A stretch of DNA of 21,785 nucleotides from positions 175,823 through 197,607 of the forward strand of contig BFEA01000195.1 of the NCBI GenBank assembly GCA_003427395.1. Direction: 5' to 3'. How positions within the stretch are numbered: position 1 is the first letter of the stretch; each line of letters begins with the position of its first letter. Positions 9,548 to 19,734 of this stretch are shown piece after piece. Below the pieces are notes generated by a model that had not been told where the DNA came from, searched no databases, and saw only the letters and a list, made by a program, of their open reading frames with translations. The translations under genes were made by a program, and so were the position numbers. The stretch comes from Chara braunii (Eukaryota; Streptophyta; Charophyceae; Charales; Characeae).

Positions 9548-10788
9548 TCAAGGGGTCGACGGGGCAGCGTTCGAGGCCGAAGGCCTATCGCCTGCATTGG
9601 TACGTGGGCGAACTGGGGGACGGGTGGGGCTGGAGGAGGGGGGGGATCGGCGCCGTCTCCGTCGCGTGGTGCTTGAGGTGGCGGCTGTAGGGTCGCCATC
9701 TTCTTCTTTGTCGTCGTCATCGTTGATCACCACTTCTTCTGCGCTCGGGTAGAAGGCGTAAGGGATGATCTCGTACGACTTCAGATACTCCTGCCACGAT
9801 GGTAGCGTATCCTCGTCCCTGGGTTCCTCCAAGCACGAAGTCCACTGAAGGTACGGATGCAGGGATCGCTCGAAAATGTACGGAGCATGACTGTTGTCAC
9901 TCTGAAAGTAGATGTCGGGCGATAGATCGTCCGCCAATTTCACGATCGGTGCAATGAGCTCCTATGCAATCAACTAACAGCAACCCGGTTGTACCGATCC
10001 AAAGAGGAATCCAATAAGGTCTCCTTCCACGTTGGTCCTCCAACCCTGTATGATCAACAGCTCCGGTTTCTCGATCCACGTGGGATGCCCGCTAGTTCCC
10101 GTCCACGTCACCTGTACTCTGGCCAAGCAAAAGGACAGCTCCTCAAAAGTTTCACGCCACAATCGCCAATGTCCAGGGATGATAAGAGGGACTGAAAGAG
10201 GGTCGAACGAGAAGGAAAGAAAAAGGTGAAGATCGGATTGCCAGAAGGTGGGGAAGAGCGAGGGGAGACCAAAGGCAGAGAGAGGAGCGAGACGAACAAC
10301 GTGGTACATTGGGGATGGGGGAAGGGGACGATGGTCGGGGTCCCAACTGGTCGCTCGCGCGGTGATCGGCGAATACGGTCCAGGTCCGATGCAAGGATCG
10401 GGATGATGTTATACCCCTCCCGGGTGAGGACGTGCTGCCACACATTGGACACTTGCTTCGTCCACCCGCGCAGCGAGGCCAAGATCGCGGTATGCCGCAG
10501 CGAATTGACCGAGCTGATGTCGCCGGTAAATCCCGCCACTTTGGTGACGTGGCTCGTTCTGGTATCCGCTCGCCGATGAGCTGTGGTAACTTCCGCGAAC
10601 ACTGTTGCGCGAGGACTTCCTTCGATTCGAAACGTGGCGGCGACACAGATACCCTCGTCGCAGAAGAATCGCATTAAACACCGAAGATCCGTATTGAGCC
10701 GAGGGTGACAAACTTGCCGAATCTCTGAGATGTGGCCTCGTGGCTGCAAGAGCTGAATGTCAAGAACCCGCTCCGTGATAAAACTCAT
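9548..10788 (-). pseudogene. Extra ORF downstream of integrase, unrecognised product
   Basis: The ORF opens with an ATG at 10788-10786 that overlaps the integrase TGA (10787-10785) as ATGA. The first part is open for over 140 residues and looks like ordinary protein, with mixed charged and hydrophobic residues (for example LMRFFCDEGICVAATFRIEG and VWQHVLTREGYNIIPILASD). After a frame change between about 10360 and 10310, a second part continues (WRLWRETFEELSFCLARVQV, then KPELLIIQGWRTNVEGDLIG). It passes stops at about 9974 and 9962, resumes with LADDLSPDIYFQSD, and ends in an acidic DDDDKEEDGD block, six arginines and Ser/Pro-rich sequence. I recognise no domain. There is no obvious membrane segment, so an envelope protein is not supported. 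This is the position where many gypsy elements carry a third ORF. It could also be captured host sequence. Confidence 0.55.
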
Positions 10789-11564
10789 GGCGAGGTCGGA
10801 GAGGAGGACGAAGGACAAGAGGGAGAAAGACGGGAGAAAGTTAGATCATCGTCGTTCTCCTCGCTATCCGAGGAAGAAGAGGGAGGACGATCGGAAGGAG
10901 GAAGAAGACGGAGATAGGAGGTATGCCGGACGATGGGGACAGAGCTATGGCTGGCACTAGCCTCAGGCGCGACAAGCACCGTGTTAGCGCCTTTGGGTCC
11001 GAGTTTGACAACGCGAAAACAACCAAAGTACTTGGGAGTGAGTTTCCGGTCGCGTGCACATTTACGTACCTGCACTAGGTCCCCTAATTTATATTGGTAC
11101 TGGGGCCCAGTGTTTCCATTCCGGGCCTCGTAGCTACGCACCAATCTACCGTGGGCCAGCTCAGTCATCCTTTGTCTTTTTTGGGCTAGCTTAGGAACGG
11201 CCCATTCCATCAAATCGATGTACCTTTTGGCCTTGGCCTTAAAGGCCGCACATGTGTCTCTAGCTTCGACAATTTCCGAGTTGCCCCGGTAATCGACACA
11301 GGGGAGGCTATTAGTTCGAAGCTAGAAGGGGGTAAACCCCGTAGACTCGTGAGGGCTAGCCCAGTGGATCCATCGATAGTCTCGAGATCTCTCGGTCGCT
11401 TTCCGTCTGTCGTGTTTGGTGAGATGGCCCAGTATTAATCCCGCTAATTTTGCCAATAAAATTTTATCCGTCCAGACTTCCGCCAGTCGGTATTTTTCGT
11501 CGTATTCAGGACCGCCTGTACGGGCGGCCTCGAATCGAACCTCCGTGGGGAGCTTGTTCGTTCT
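10785..11564 (-). pseudogene. Integrase remnant: end of core plus C-terminal domain
   Basis: After the PHD finger the same frame enters typical Ty3/gypsy integrase sequence. SPHESTGFTPF marks the end of the catalytic core. It is followed by an in-frame TAG (11322-11324) and then the C-terminal DNA-binding region (AVPKLAQKRQRMTELAHGRL, LGDLVQVRKCARDRKLTPKY, FGCFRVVKLGPKG). The end is Ser/Asp-rich and stops at TGA 10785-10787. The HHCC zinc-binding domain and the catalytic D, D and E residues of the core are not found anywhere between RNase H and here. The protein could not integrate cDNA. Confidence 0.82.
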
Positions 11565-11726
11565 ACACAGGGGGCACCTCCATTCCTTGCTACTCGTCCG
11601 ATATCGAACGCAGGCCCCGTGCGCACGATTGACACACGTGGCACATTCTACCCAATCGACAAACCCAGTTTCGAAGGGATGACAATCAACCTCATAAACC
11701 CGTGCAATACACGTGCAAAAATAACA
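11565..11726 (-). CDS. PHD-type C4HC3 zinc finger in the pol frame
   Basis: In the frame open from 11882, counting from its first codon, ligands fall at C53, C56, C80, C83, H88, C91, C103 and C106. This gives CxxC-x23-CxxC-x4-H-x2-C-x11-CxxC. Tryptophan lies two residues before C103 (KEWRCPLC), and the WVECATCVNRAHGAC core matches the PHD pattern. All eight ligands are intact. An ATG at 11820-11822 with a good context (CATCATGGCT) and a Ser/Thr/Ala/Pro-rich stretch precede the finger. PHD fingers bind histone H3 tails, so a chromatin-targeting role is possible. A RING-like or other treble-clef finger is the alternative. Confidence 0.72.
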
Positions 11727-11882
11727 GAATTTATCGGGGAGGGTGGCAAAGAAAGCGGAGGACGTGAGAGGGGCTGAATTAGCAGGAGATGAAGGGGTTG
11801 CGGAGGCGAGTGGAGTAGCCATGATGTTAGAGGAGGAGAGGATGCAGGGAGGGTAGAACATAACAATTAGTCCTCGTGCCAC

Positions 11883-12598
11883 TTACTGCTTCGATAAGAT
11901 CTCCACTTGGCCGTACTGAGGTCCGATCTCCTGTTCGGGTTCGTTCCACGGAATCACCTCCTCACCCTTTGAAACCTTTTCAGGCCGATGCAGACGTGTC
12001 AGCCCATCCGCATTCCCGTGTCTCTCGTGCTTTCAATGACGAATGTCAAAGTCCATGCCCTGCAGCACCGTTGCCCATTGCCCGATCATGCCCGAGTAAT
12101 CCTTCGACTTTTTCAGAGCCAACAGGGGCTCATGATTAGTCACCAGGGTGAATTTTCGCCCGTACAGGTAAGCACGAAAGTGATTGATTCCCAGAGAGCC
12201 GCATAGCATTCACCCGTTGGGGCGGCGTAATTGCGCTTGCAGACGAGCATTGATTTGGACGCATACTCCACTACACTCTCGAGTCCGTTTGGTCCCACCT
12301 AGGCAAGGATCGCCGAAATTGCTTCTGGCTGCCAGTCGGTGATGAGAACAAAAGGCTTTTCAGGATCCGGTCTTATAAGGACTGGAGCTGAAATGAGAGC
12401 GGCCTTGAGTTTGGAAAACGCTTGATCGCACTCCGTCGTCCAGATCAACGACTGATCCTTACGCGGGAGATTTGTGAGGGGTCCCTCAATCGCCGCGAAG
12501 CCCTTGATAAATCTTCAGTAATATGAGGCTAAGCCTAGAAAGGCGCGAACTTGTGAGATGGTGGTAGGTATTGGCGCATCCTTGACCGCTACCACCTT
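11883..12598 (-). pseudogene. RT connection and RNase H domain of pol
   Basis: It continues the RT frame after a TAG (12599-12601). The connection (LGLASYY then a stop then RFIKGFAAIEGPLTNLP) leads into RNase H: FVLITDW with the first catalytic Asp, EYASKSMLVCKRNYAAPTGE with the catalytic Glu, FTLVTNHEPLLALKK, and HGNADGLTRL with the last Asp. The usual TDH reads TNH, so one catalytic Asp is replaced by Asn. Stops lie at 12515-12517, 12299-12301 and 12033-12035, and a one-base loss near 12197 shifts the frame. The domain ends at TAA 11883-11885, directly followed in the same frame by the PHD-containing segment. Confidence 0.85.
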
Positions 12599-13645
12599 CT
12601 ACGGCTCCGGTTGGAGTCCCTTGTCTGTCACCACGTGCCCCTGGAAAGAACTGATGGTGAGGAGAAACTGACACTTTTCAAGTGCCACCTTGAAACCTGC
12701 ATCCCGTAACGCATGTACTGCCCATTCAATATACTGCACGTGTCCGTCGTAGGAACTTGAATACACTAGAATGTCATCCATGTACACAATTACGCAGTAG
12801 TTGATGATGCTCTGCGCCAAACGAGTCTTTCGTACAAAGTTCTGAAAAGCCATGTTCATGGCCCGCTGGAAAGTCGCTGGGGCGTTGCAGATACCCATCG
12901 GACATCGAATCCACTACCATGTACCCTCGAAAAGCACAAATGCCGTTTTCGAACGATCTTCTTCTCGAACAAGAAGATGATGGAACCCAGCGTGAACATC
13001 AAACTTGCTGAAAAATCGAGCACTCCCAATCGCATCCAACAACTCATCAATCCGGGGGAGGGGATACACATCTTTAATCGTGATATCATTCAACTTTCGA
13101 TAATCAATGCAAATGCGAATTCCTCCGGCCTTTTTAGGTACGATTACTACAGGGAAGGACCATGGTCCTATAGCGGGTTCGATTCATCCATTAGCTTCGA
13201 ACTCCTTAATCCGCTGAGCGGCCGCTCGTTGAGCTGGTGAATATCGGTAAGGAACACAGCTAATGGGTGGGTGGTCTCCCGTGAGGATAGCATGCTCGAT
13301 CACATTCGTCAGGCCGATGTCATTATCGTGCACGCTCAATACATCTGCGTAACCATTTATCACACGGATTAACGACTTTCATAGTTCCGTGAGAACGTCG
13401 CTCGGGAGGGTGATCGTTGATTCCCTGGACATCTTAAGGGGGATATCGATCCAACCAACTGGCCGCTCCCGTCGATCATCGACACTAGAAAAAACGGAAC
13501 TACTGGTGCGAACAGAAAAGACAGTTGCAATCATCTGGGATTCATCGGGGCTGATCATCTCCGTTTCTTTAGTTTCAGCATCAGTCTCTGAACCCACCAA
13601 AGTCGGTTCCACAGTTAATCCTGTTAGATCCGTCATTTCTTGCAT
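12599..13645 (-). pseudogene. Ty3/gypsy reverse transcriptase
   Basis: Upstream residues (VINGYADVLSVHDNDIGLTN, VEHAILTGDHPP) match the start of gypsy RT. The fingers follow with GPWSFPVVIVPKKAGGIRIC and DYRKLNDI, then FSKFDVHAGFHHL, CPMGICNAPATFQRAMN, and the catalytic YMDD at 12773-12784 (CVIVYMDDILVYSSS). All catalytic aspartates are present. In-frame stops lie at 13379-13381 (TGA), 13184-13186 (TGA) and 12914-12916 (TAG). The frame differs from that of gag-protease; the shift is between 13767 and 13645. The enzyme would copy element RNA into DNA in cytoplasmic particles, but this copy is broken. Confidence 0.93.
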
Positions 13646-13766
13646 TAGATTCGGTATGTCACTTACCGGTGCTTCCGCCTCGTCTAATCAATGCGATGGT
13701 GGCTCCTGTCGTTAGTAATGATCAGGGTGGAAAAACAAAAACGTCTAAATGCTGTTTCGTTTGCTG

Positions 13767-14528
13767 CTAACGCGTTCGTAAGGAAAGGGCTCCCTTGTAC
13801 AAGGTGCAAGGGGGTCCCAAATCATCAGCCAGATCGGAGACTTGTAGTATGGGTTCCCCAAGGAGAACTGAAGGACTGATCTGAGTTGTTAGAGGTGTGA
13901 ACATACTATCTTCGGAATCCACGTGGAAACTTCGGGCGGTGTCGGGGCACACTCGAAATTCTTCTGGGGTTTCATGTTCGAAAAGTTCAACCAGATGTTT
14001 CCATTCCTCTTCACTGGGCATCTCTTCTTCGTATTCTCGTTCCCTGATTCCATCTCCGAGGTCCGAGGAGGAGCACTCCTCGGGATCAATGTATCGAATC
14101 ATTCCGATGGGAGCCGAGTTAGGGACCCGTTTTATCGTTCGGGTGGAAACTCACAAAGGAACAGTCTGAGGCTTTCCCCCAGCTTGTGTGAGCACGAGTT
14201 ACTTCGAATCGAAATGCAGGCATGCGCCCACCGCCATTGCCCAAGGCAACCCCAACAGTACAGAGTAGGAATGTACATCTATTACAAGCGCGTTAACAAG
14301 GACGTGTACTCGTCCCACTCTTACAGCTACGTTCTCGATAAGGCCTACGATGTTCATTGCTTCCTCGTCGGCAGAGACATAGTTGTCTTTGCTAGATTGA
14401 GGAAGAATGGATCTAAGTCGTCCCGTCTTTTTGACAGTATCTAACGATATGGCCACTGCAAAAGACCCTGTGTCCATAAGGGCGTTTAACGGCTTACCCC
14501 AAACTTCACAGTCACATTCCGCACTTTT
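13767..14528 (-). pseudogene. Retroviral-type aspartic protease region
   Basis: It is in the same frame as gag, after TGA 14529-14531. VWGKPLNALMDTGSFAVAIS carries the active-site DTGS at about 14463-14474, and the family's late motif appears as SVLLGLPWAMAVG. The following stretch, with acidic SDLGDGIREREYEEEMPSEE, is a linker towards RT. Further stops are at 14199-14201 (TAA), 14151-14153 (TGA) and 13767-13769 (TAG). The protease would cleave the gag-pol polyprotein. Confidence 0.85.
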
Positions 14529-14531
14529 TCA

Positions 14532-16136
14532 TAGTACCGGTCGAGCTCGTACGAAGTGGTCCTTTTCTGCTAACGACATCACTGCTATACGTGCAGCTTC
14601 GGGTTCAGGTTCTTTTGTGTCTGGCTCAAGAGGCGCAACTTTCCCACCTTCCTCCTTCTTCTTCATCATCCGTTGTATGCGCTGATAGGTGAAGCGCTTT
14701 TGATTTTTCTGGCAGTGTTGTAAAAGTTTATCATTCGCTGCTTCAGATATGGTGAGCAGATGCCCTACGGGGATAGGAACGCGGATGTCTAACTGCTTCA
14801 GCGTTCTGAGTACATCACTATCTCCTGTCCGAAACTGCGGTCCTGGATTGGATTCGCGATCGACCCACTCGAGATCATCTGGGGCCGATCGGATTACTCC
14901 GATCATTCCTGCGAGATGGAGATACTCGAGAGGATCGACCACGTCAGCAGCGTCAGAGGAAGAAGCTCCTGATATCGACGCCATTCTCGTCAAAGGGGAA
15001 GGCTGCTCCGGGGCGTATGCCACGAGTTCTCTTCCCAGGTCTGTGTTCATCAGAGCGGCCACTCGTCCTTGATTAAGGGCAACGGGGGCCGCAGCAGGGG
15101 GAGGCTGACTACGTTTCGGCTGCGGACAGTCTCGGGCGAAATGCCCGGGCTGTTTGCAGTTGAAACACTCGATCTTTCCTGCTGGGTTAGCTAGATGGGA
15201 AAACTGAGGGGCGAATCCTGGAGCAGGTGGAGCAAGTAAGAGCGGAAACGATGCAGGGGTAGGTCGGGCAGCAGTCGGGTTAGGCTTAATGAGCCAGTTC
15301 ATTATCTGTTCCATCCGTTTCATATGAGCCGTCTGCATTTGGATCAGGTTACTCATCCATTCGGACTGCTTAGTAGTGGCCGTATGGATCATCTGGGCAA
15401 GATGCAAATTGGTTATGGCGGGAGAGGGGGCTTCGGATGGGGTTCCGCTTCTAACGGTTGCGATTGATTGATTCACCGGGGGAGAGGGAGGAGAAGCATA
15501 AGGGATATCGAAGACGATTCCGCCGGGAAGGTCATGGTTAGGGCAGGGTTAAAACTGTTCGACCGTCTGTAGCCATGATCGCCTTTTGGCCGTTACATCC
15601 CGTATGGTATCTGTAATATGCTCGTCTCCCTGGCTGATATACTTTTTTGTATCAGCCAAATCTAGTTCCAACGCTTTAGTGATGATAGCCGATAACTGGG
15701 TTGTTTTCGGCAGAACCTTTTTCTGAAGTTTCCCTTTCAAGGTCGGACTTCGAAGGTGATCAATAAACAAGTCTCGAGCGGAATTCTCGTCTCGCCCGGA
15801 TTTATCCAACGTGGTTTGAAATCGGTCGACGAAATCGGGCAATAATTCCCCTGGTCCTTGTGGTCAATTTTTTAGTACATACAAGGCGGCATCTTCACTA
15901 ACCGTATCGAATCGCGCCAAGAATGCTTGCTTGAAAGTATCCCAATCTACCCACGTATGTTTTCTAAACCAGTCATGTGAGGTGTTGCGAAGTAGTGATA
16001 TCAGAACACGAGGAAGATCAGTTGCGCTTTAGTTTTGAGCTTCGACAACTTCCAGCCAAGCCTAAGCATGGGTATGGTTAGGGAAGAAGGGAAAAGGGGC
16101 AGGGATGCTAACGATTACCCTAGTACTTTCCACCAT
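14532..16136 (-). pseudogene. Gag polyprotein with CCHC zinc knuckle
   Basis: The likely start is ATG 16136-16134, about 135 nt after the 5' LTR. The capsid-like part includes LPRVLISLLRNTSHDWF, WVDWDTFKQAFLARFDTV and LPDFVDRFQTTLDKSG, the helical retrotransposon-gag pattern. A Pro/Ala-rich linker leads to the knuckle CFNCKQPGHFARDC (CxxC-x4-H-x4-C), an RNA-packaging motif. A basic KRFTYQRIQRMMKKKEE stretch is near the end. The single frame holds over 1.6 kb with no frameshift, but TAG 16062-16064, TAA 16029-16031, TGA 15864-15866 and TAA 15549-15551 interrupt it. Confidence 0.92.
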
Positions 16137-16259
16137 TGGTATTGCTGGTGCAGCCACACTAGACTGAGACCTGGTTACGGGGTGATCCCGACGAGTTGGT
16201 TGAGGGTCTCTCCTACCTCTCGCCAGTTCGACTTACTATCATCAGAACCGACACGTGTC

Positions 16260-16272
16260 GGCTCCGATAACA
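16260..16272 (-). other. Possible primer binding site (initiator tRNA-Met type)
   Basis: The minus strand reads TGTTATCGGAGCC just inside the 5' LTR. The usual plant gypsy site, complementary to the 3' end of tRNA-iMet, is TGGTATCAGAGCC, so 11 of 13 positions agree. If correct, the LTR ends at about 16273. If instead the LTR runs on to the CCGACA end at 16256, this is LTR sequence. Confidence 0.45.
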
Positions 16273-17600
16273 ACCTCACGCCCGATGCTGTCTTCTGTTT
16301 CGGAGTGTTAGCTGTGCGGAAAAGAGGCCCAGAAAAACAGCAAGATGGGGTGTGCCAAGGATTTTTGGGAAATTAAGTGTGGGGACACATACGGAACTGA
16401 AATCCCCCGTGTTGGTCCGATGGAGCAAGTTGGTCGTTTCGCGCGTCGCAGAATGCGCGCGTGGGCAAGGCGGGAGAGAGAGAGGACCCAAATTCAATTC
16501 AAAAAGTATTGTCGTGCCTCCCACCGGGTTACAGCCCGTCGTTTAGAACAGAAAAGCTTGAGCACGCTTCGCGTGTCTCGTTTTCGTATCAAATCCCGTC
16601 GTCGTTCGCTGGTTAGTTCCGAGTCTGACGTGGAGGGTTTCAGTTGCGTGGCTCTTTCTTTATGCTCGTCTTCACTCCGCACACGGTAGTGGAAACCCCT
16701 AGACTCGTAGCGCTCAAAACGCTGACATTCGGTGCACAGAGTGCGCGGCCAGTGGGGTTCTACGGCCGTCCACGGAATGACGATTCACTTGTTAAATGGC
16801 AACAATACCGAGTAGGGTAGGAACTGCGCATCGATAATAACAAACCCGGTGTCTACGAACTTAGAACAACGGTTGGCCGGAGAGAAGTAATACTGCCTTC
16901 CGATCTGTGCGACGACTTTTCGTACGTCCCACTTACATACACGTGTCATTTCCTCACTGTAGGGAAAAGGTCGCATTGGGATGGGAGATACGGGAGGCCG
17001 ACGCCTAATCGAAGGGTGCTTGTCAGTCCACATATCAATCAACCACATATATCCAGAGGCGTCATTAAGAACAAAAATCATTCATGCAACCCTCAATCTA
17101 TCCTTCTTGACACATGAGGGAGCAGACACACATCAGCTTGATCATGCATAGGGCTAAGGGACCGACCCGCGACTCAGTTCAACACAACGTTGGTCTTCGG
17201 CGCCTTGTTTCTCAAGGCCGCCTGGTGGCGTGGCTGCTAATGTCGTGCCGCATAAGGCAGATGGCATGCGCAGTGCGTTCGGGACTATAGATCTAAACAC
17301 TCTTGTATTCTCGAACAAAATCCCGACGACACTCGTCTAATCAATCCGAAAAGTCACGCATCTCTATTCATGCACTCACTGTGGAAGGTGCAAAAATGAG
17401 ACATTCAGAGGAAAAGATGGATCGCATTGCATAGTACACACGCATCCACCGTTCACAAGACAAGTAGACGGGGTCCCTGCGTAGGAGGATTACTAATGGA
17501 AGAGTTCCGGGAGAAGTTCTTTCACACAGAAACAGGGTGCCGACTCATTCCCATTCAAGAGAGGGACAATCATTCAGATGCATCGTCTTTCGAGAAGAAA

Positions 17601-17621
17601 GAGAGATAGAGAGAGAGATAG

Positions 17622-17702
<81 letters not shown>

Positions 17703-17703
17703 N

Positions 17704-17758
<55 letters not shown>
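17601..17758. repeat. Expanded (GA)n array in the 5' LTR with an ambiguous base
   Basis: The array starts with GATA-like units and continues as pure GA, with an N at 17703. The matching site in the 3' LTR (7331-7349) has under 20 bp of GA. The N suggests two reads or contigs were joined inside the repeat, so its length is unreliable. Confidence 0.95.
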
Positions 17759-17761
<3 letters not shown>

Positions 17762-18182
17762 AGGGAAAGAAAGTCCAAAATAGAAGATGACAAGATCCGG
17801 AAAGAGAAAAGTTATGCGTCACCACTGCACGCTCACGCCAAAGATAACAATCCACAACAAAGGCGCATTCGTCGTTAATTCCACTATGGCCCCGGGCCAA
17901 TCACTCACTCAACTCCAATCATCGAACCTCATACCCGCACCGACGATCCCGGCCGTCGTGCGCTAATTCCCACCGCTGCGATCGTCACCCCGCTGTCGTA
18001 AACTCGACACGGTTCGCCCAGATTCCACAGTCCGTCGTGGCGATCTAGCGCGCAACCGGCCAGTCTATCGTCAGCCCGACACAACTTTCCGACTCGCTTC
18101 AAACACTCTGCCTAGCCACTACTTCCCGGAAGCTGGATTGAGAGTCGAGAACGTAAGAGAGTTTTGCAGACGCGCTTGAGGG

Positions 18183-18189
18183 TTTTATA
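18183..18189 (-). promoter_or_regulatory. TATA box in the 5' LTR (element promoter)
   Basis: The minus strand reads CAACTATAAAACCC, the same as in the other LTR although the LTRs have diverged. A CCAAT-type motif (ATTGG on minus, about 18320) lies upstream. It would start the genomic transcript near 18155, placing the U3/R boundary there. Confidence 0.65.
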
Positions 18190-19093
18190 GTTGCGACAAG
18201 GGAGATAAAAAGGGGAGAAGGCGACAGGAAAGCTAAGGTGTAAGAGGAGAAGCAGGAGGAGAAGACTTTGAGAAGAGTGCTCTACGAACGCCATGCTGAT
18301 CCCTCGGAACATCGAGGTTCAACCAATCAGATTCGTCGCGCGATAGGAAGGTCCTATCGAGCCATGCACCTTATTGGCGTTATCGGGGGGGAGGGGGATC
18401 GGCCGGGCGTCGTACACCAGACGTAGGGGGTGAGAAGAGAAAAGGCGCGAGAGGTGGCGCAAGACGGATCCAAGATTCAGATGATCAAGAACGGGAAATG
18501 GGCGTGCGAAGGTAAGGAGGGACAGAGAGAGAGGGAGAAGGAAAAACAGTTACGGGGAGAGAGAAAAAGGAGGGAGAAGGGAAGGGAGGCGCGGGAGGGA
18601 GCGATGCGAGGGACAGAGAGGAGGAAGATTTTGCATGCACGGCGCCGTCAACAAAAAAAGGAAAAAGGCACCGAAACAGTTACAGCTTGCTTCTATCCTA
18701 ATTCAAAATTGAAATCACCATATCCGCGCGCGAAAAAGTGACACGGGAAAAATCCTACGCCTATTCGTATTCACGCAAAATTCCGAGAGTTTTCCCCGAC
18801 GCGCCCGAGAATATTTACACACCCAAAAAGGACACGTCGAAGTTCCGCTTATCCCGGAATTCCCAACTACCGAGCCCAATCCCCAGTGCCCTCTCTGAGG
18901 TGCACGTAAATTCCCATGTATTTCCCGAATTTGCAAGAAGAAAAACAGAACTCGGCAGTCGAAAAAGCTTTCAAAAAGGAAAATGCGGCACGCAAAAGCA
19001 AGAACTCAAAACGGGGTTTTCCTGGGGTTGGTATGATATAAGTAAAAAAAAGGGTACGAAAGATGGCATGGGGTCGGGAGGTGGTTCGTCACA

Positions 19094-19734
19094 TACAGCG
19101 ATGAGCAGGAGCAGCGGAAGCCTGCGGTACATGTCAGCCATGAACGACAGTGGAGCCAAGACAGCACACACACCTGCGTTGTCACATCTGCAGCAAGTGT
19201 CGTCACACAGCAATCAGGAAGACGACAAGGACAGCACATTCGTGCAGGGAGCGGGTCTTCGCGAGCACGGCTACATAATCCGAAATTCCGACCATTGAGA
19301 AGCCCGCCCGAACGGCACGAGCCCTAGAGGAGCAGCTCGAAGACGTCCGCAGGTCGCCACGACCCCCCTGATGAAGATGTCTATGCGCCATGCCATGAAT
19401 TGTTGCCAACGATAAACTCAGGAGGCCGTTTGAGGATCTCTTTGACAAGGATCCGGCCGGACCACGAACCACCTCCAGATTCCCTTCGAAGCTCTACATT
19501 GCCACCCCACGATTCGCAGATCCTCGGGCTCCAAAGGATGTTGTGAGGTCCCCCTCGGGCCCGAGGACGATTTGCTTGCGAAATCCTCGCAGCGCGCGGA
19601 TTTGTCTTCGGAGTGTTTTCACATTTTCTTTTCGAAAATGGGCTCCGAGGACAGGTGGAACGACGAAGAAATCCTTGGAGTCACATTCCCCAGGAGTGTC
19701 CAACGAGGCCCTAAAAGAGAACAAAAGAAAAGTA
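19094..19734. other. Right flank of the element, possible decayed coding sequence
   Basis: The plus strand carries suggestive but interrupted peptides, such as KPARTARALEEQLEDV and RRPFEDLFDKDPAGPRTTS, which continues openly to about 19550. Stops (TGATGA at about 19369, TGA at about 19395) break the frame, and no domain is recognised. It does not resemble the missing 5' part of the trihelix-type gene on the other side of the element. Confidence 0.3.

Larger units (their letters stand above)
6003..19093 (-). mobile_element. Degenerate Ty3/gypsy LTR retrotransposon, about 13.1 kb
   Basis: Two long direct repeats (6003-8683 and 16271-19093) flank an internal region coding on the minus strand. 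The order gag, protease, reverse transcriptase, RNase H, integrase is that of Ty3/gypsy, not Ty1/copia, where integrase precedes RT. The 5' LTR is therefore on the right and the 3' LTR on the left. Extra features are a PHD finger before the integrase remnant and an additional ORF after it. In-frame stops in every gene make the copy non-functional. No 5-bp target-site duplication is evident: 5989-5993 reads AGCAC and 19094-19098 reads TACAG. Confidence 0.93.
16271..19093 (-). repeat. 5' LTR of the gypsy element
   Basis: It matches 6003-8683 along its length and on the minus strand starts TGTGACGAACC at 19093. It is about 140 bp longer than the other LTR, almost entirely because of the GA array at 17601-17758. 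The open frames inside, including one at 18430-18741 and one crossing the outer edge at 18738-19298, have no recognisable product. Confidence 0.92.

Noticed and set aside
11880-11890. A GTAAGT splice-donor-like sequence at the end of RNase H
   Set aside because: RNase H and the PHD segment are already in the same frame with a single stop between them, so splicing need not be invoked; no matching acceptor was identified.
6003-19093. Ty1/copia element or endogenous retrovirus
   Set aside because: RT-RNase H precedes the integrase remnant, which excludes copia order, and no envelope-like membrane protein is seen.
18430-19298. Open frames of 103 and 186 residues in and across the 5' LTR edge
   Set aside because: They lie in LTR sequence, are mostly basic low-complexity peptides, and the second crosses the element boundary.
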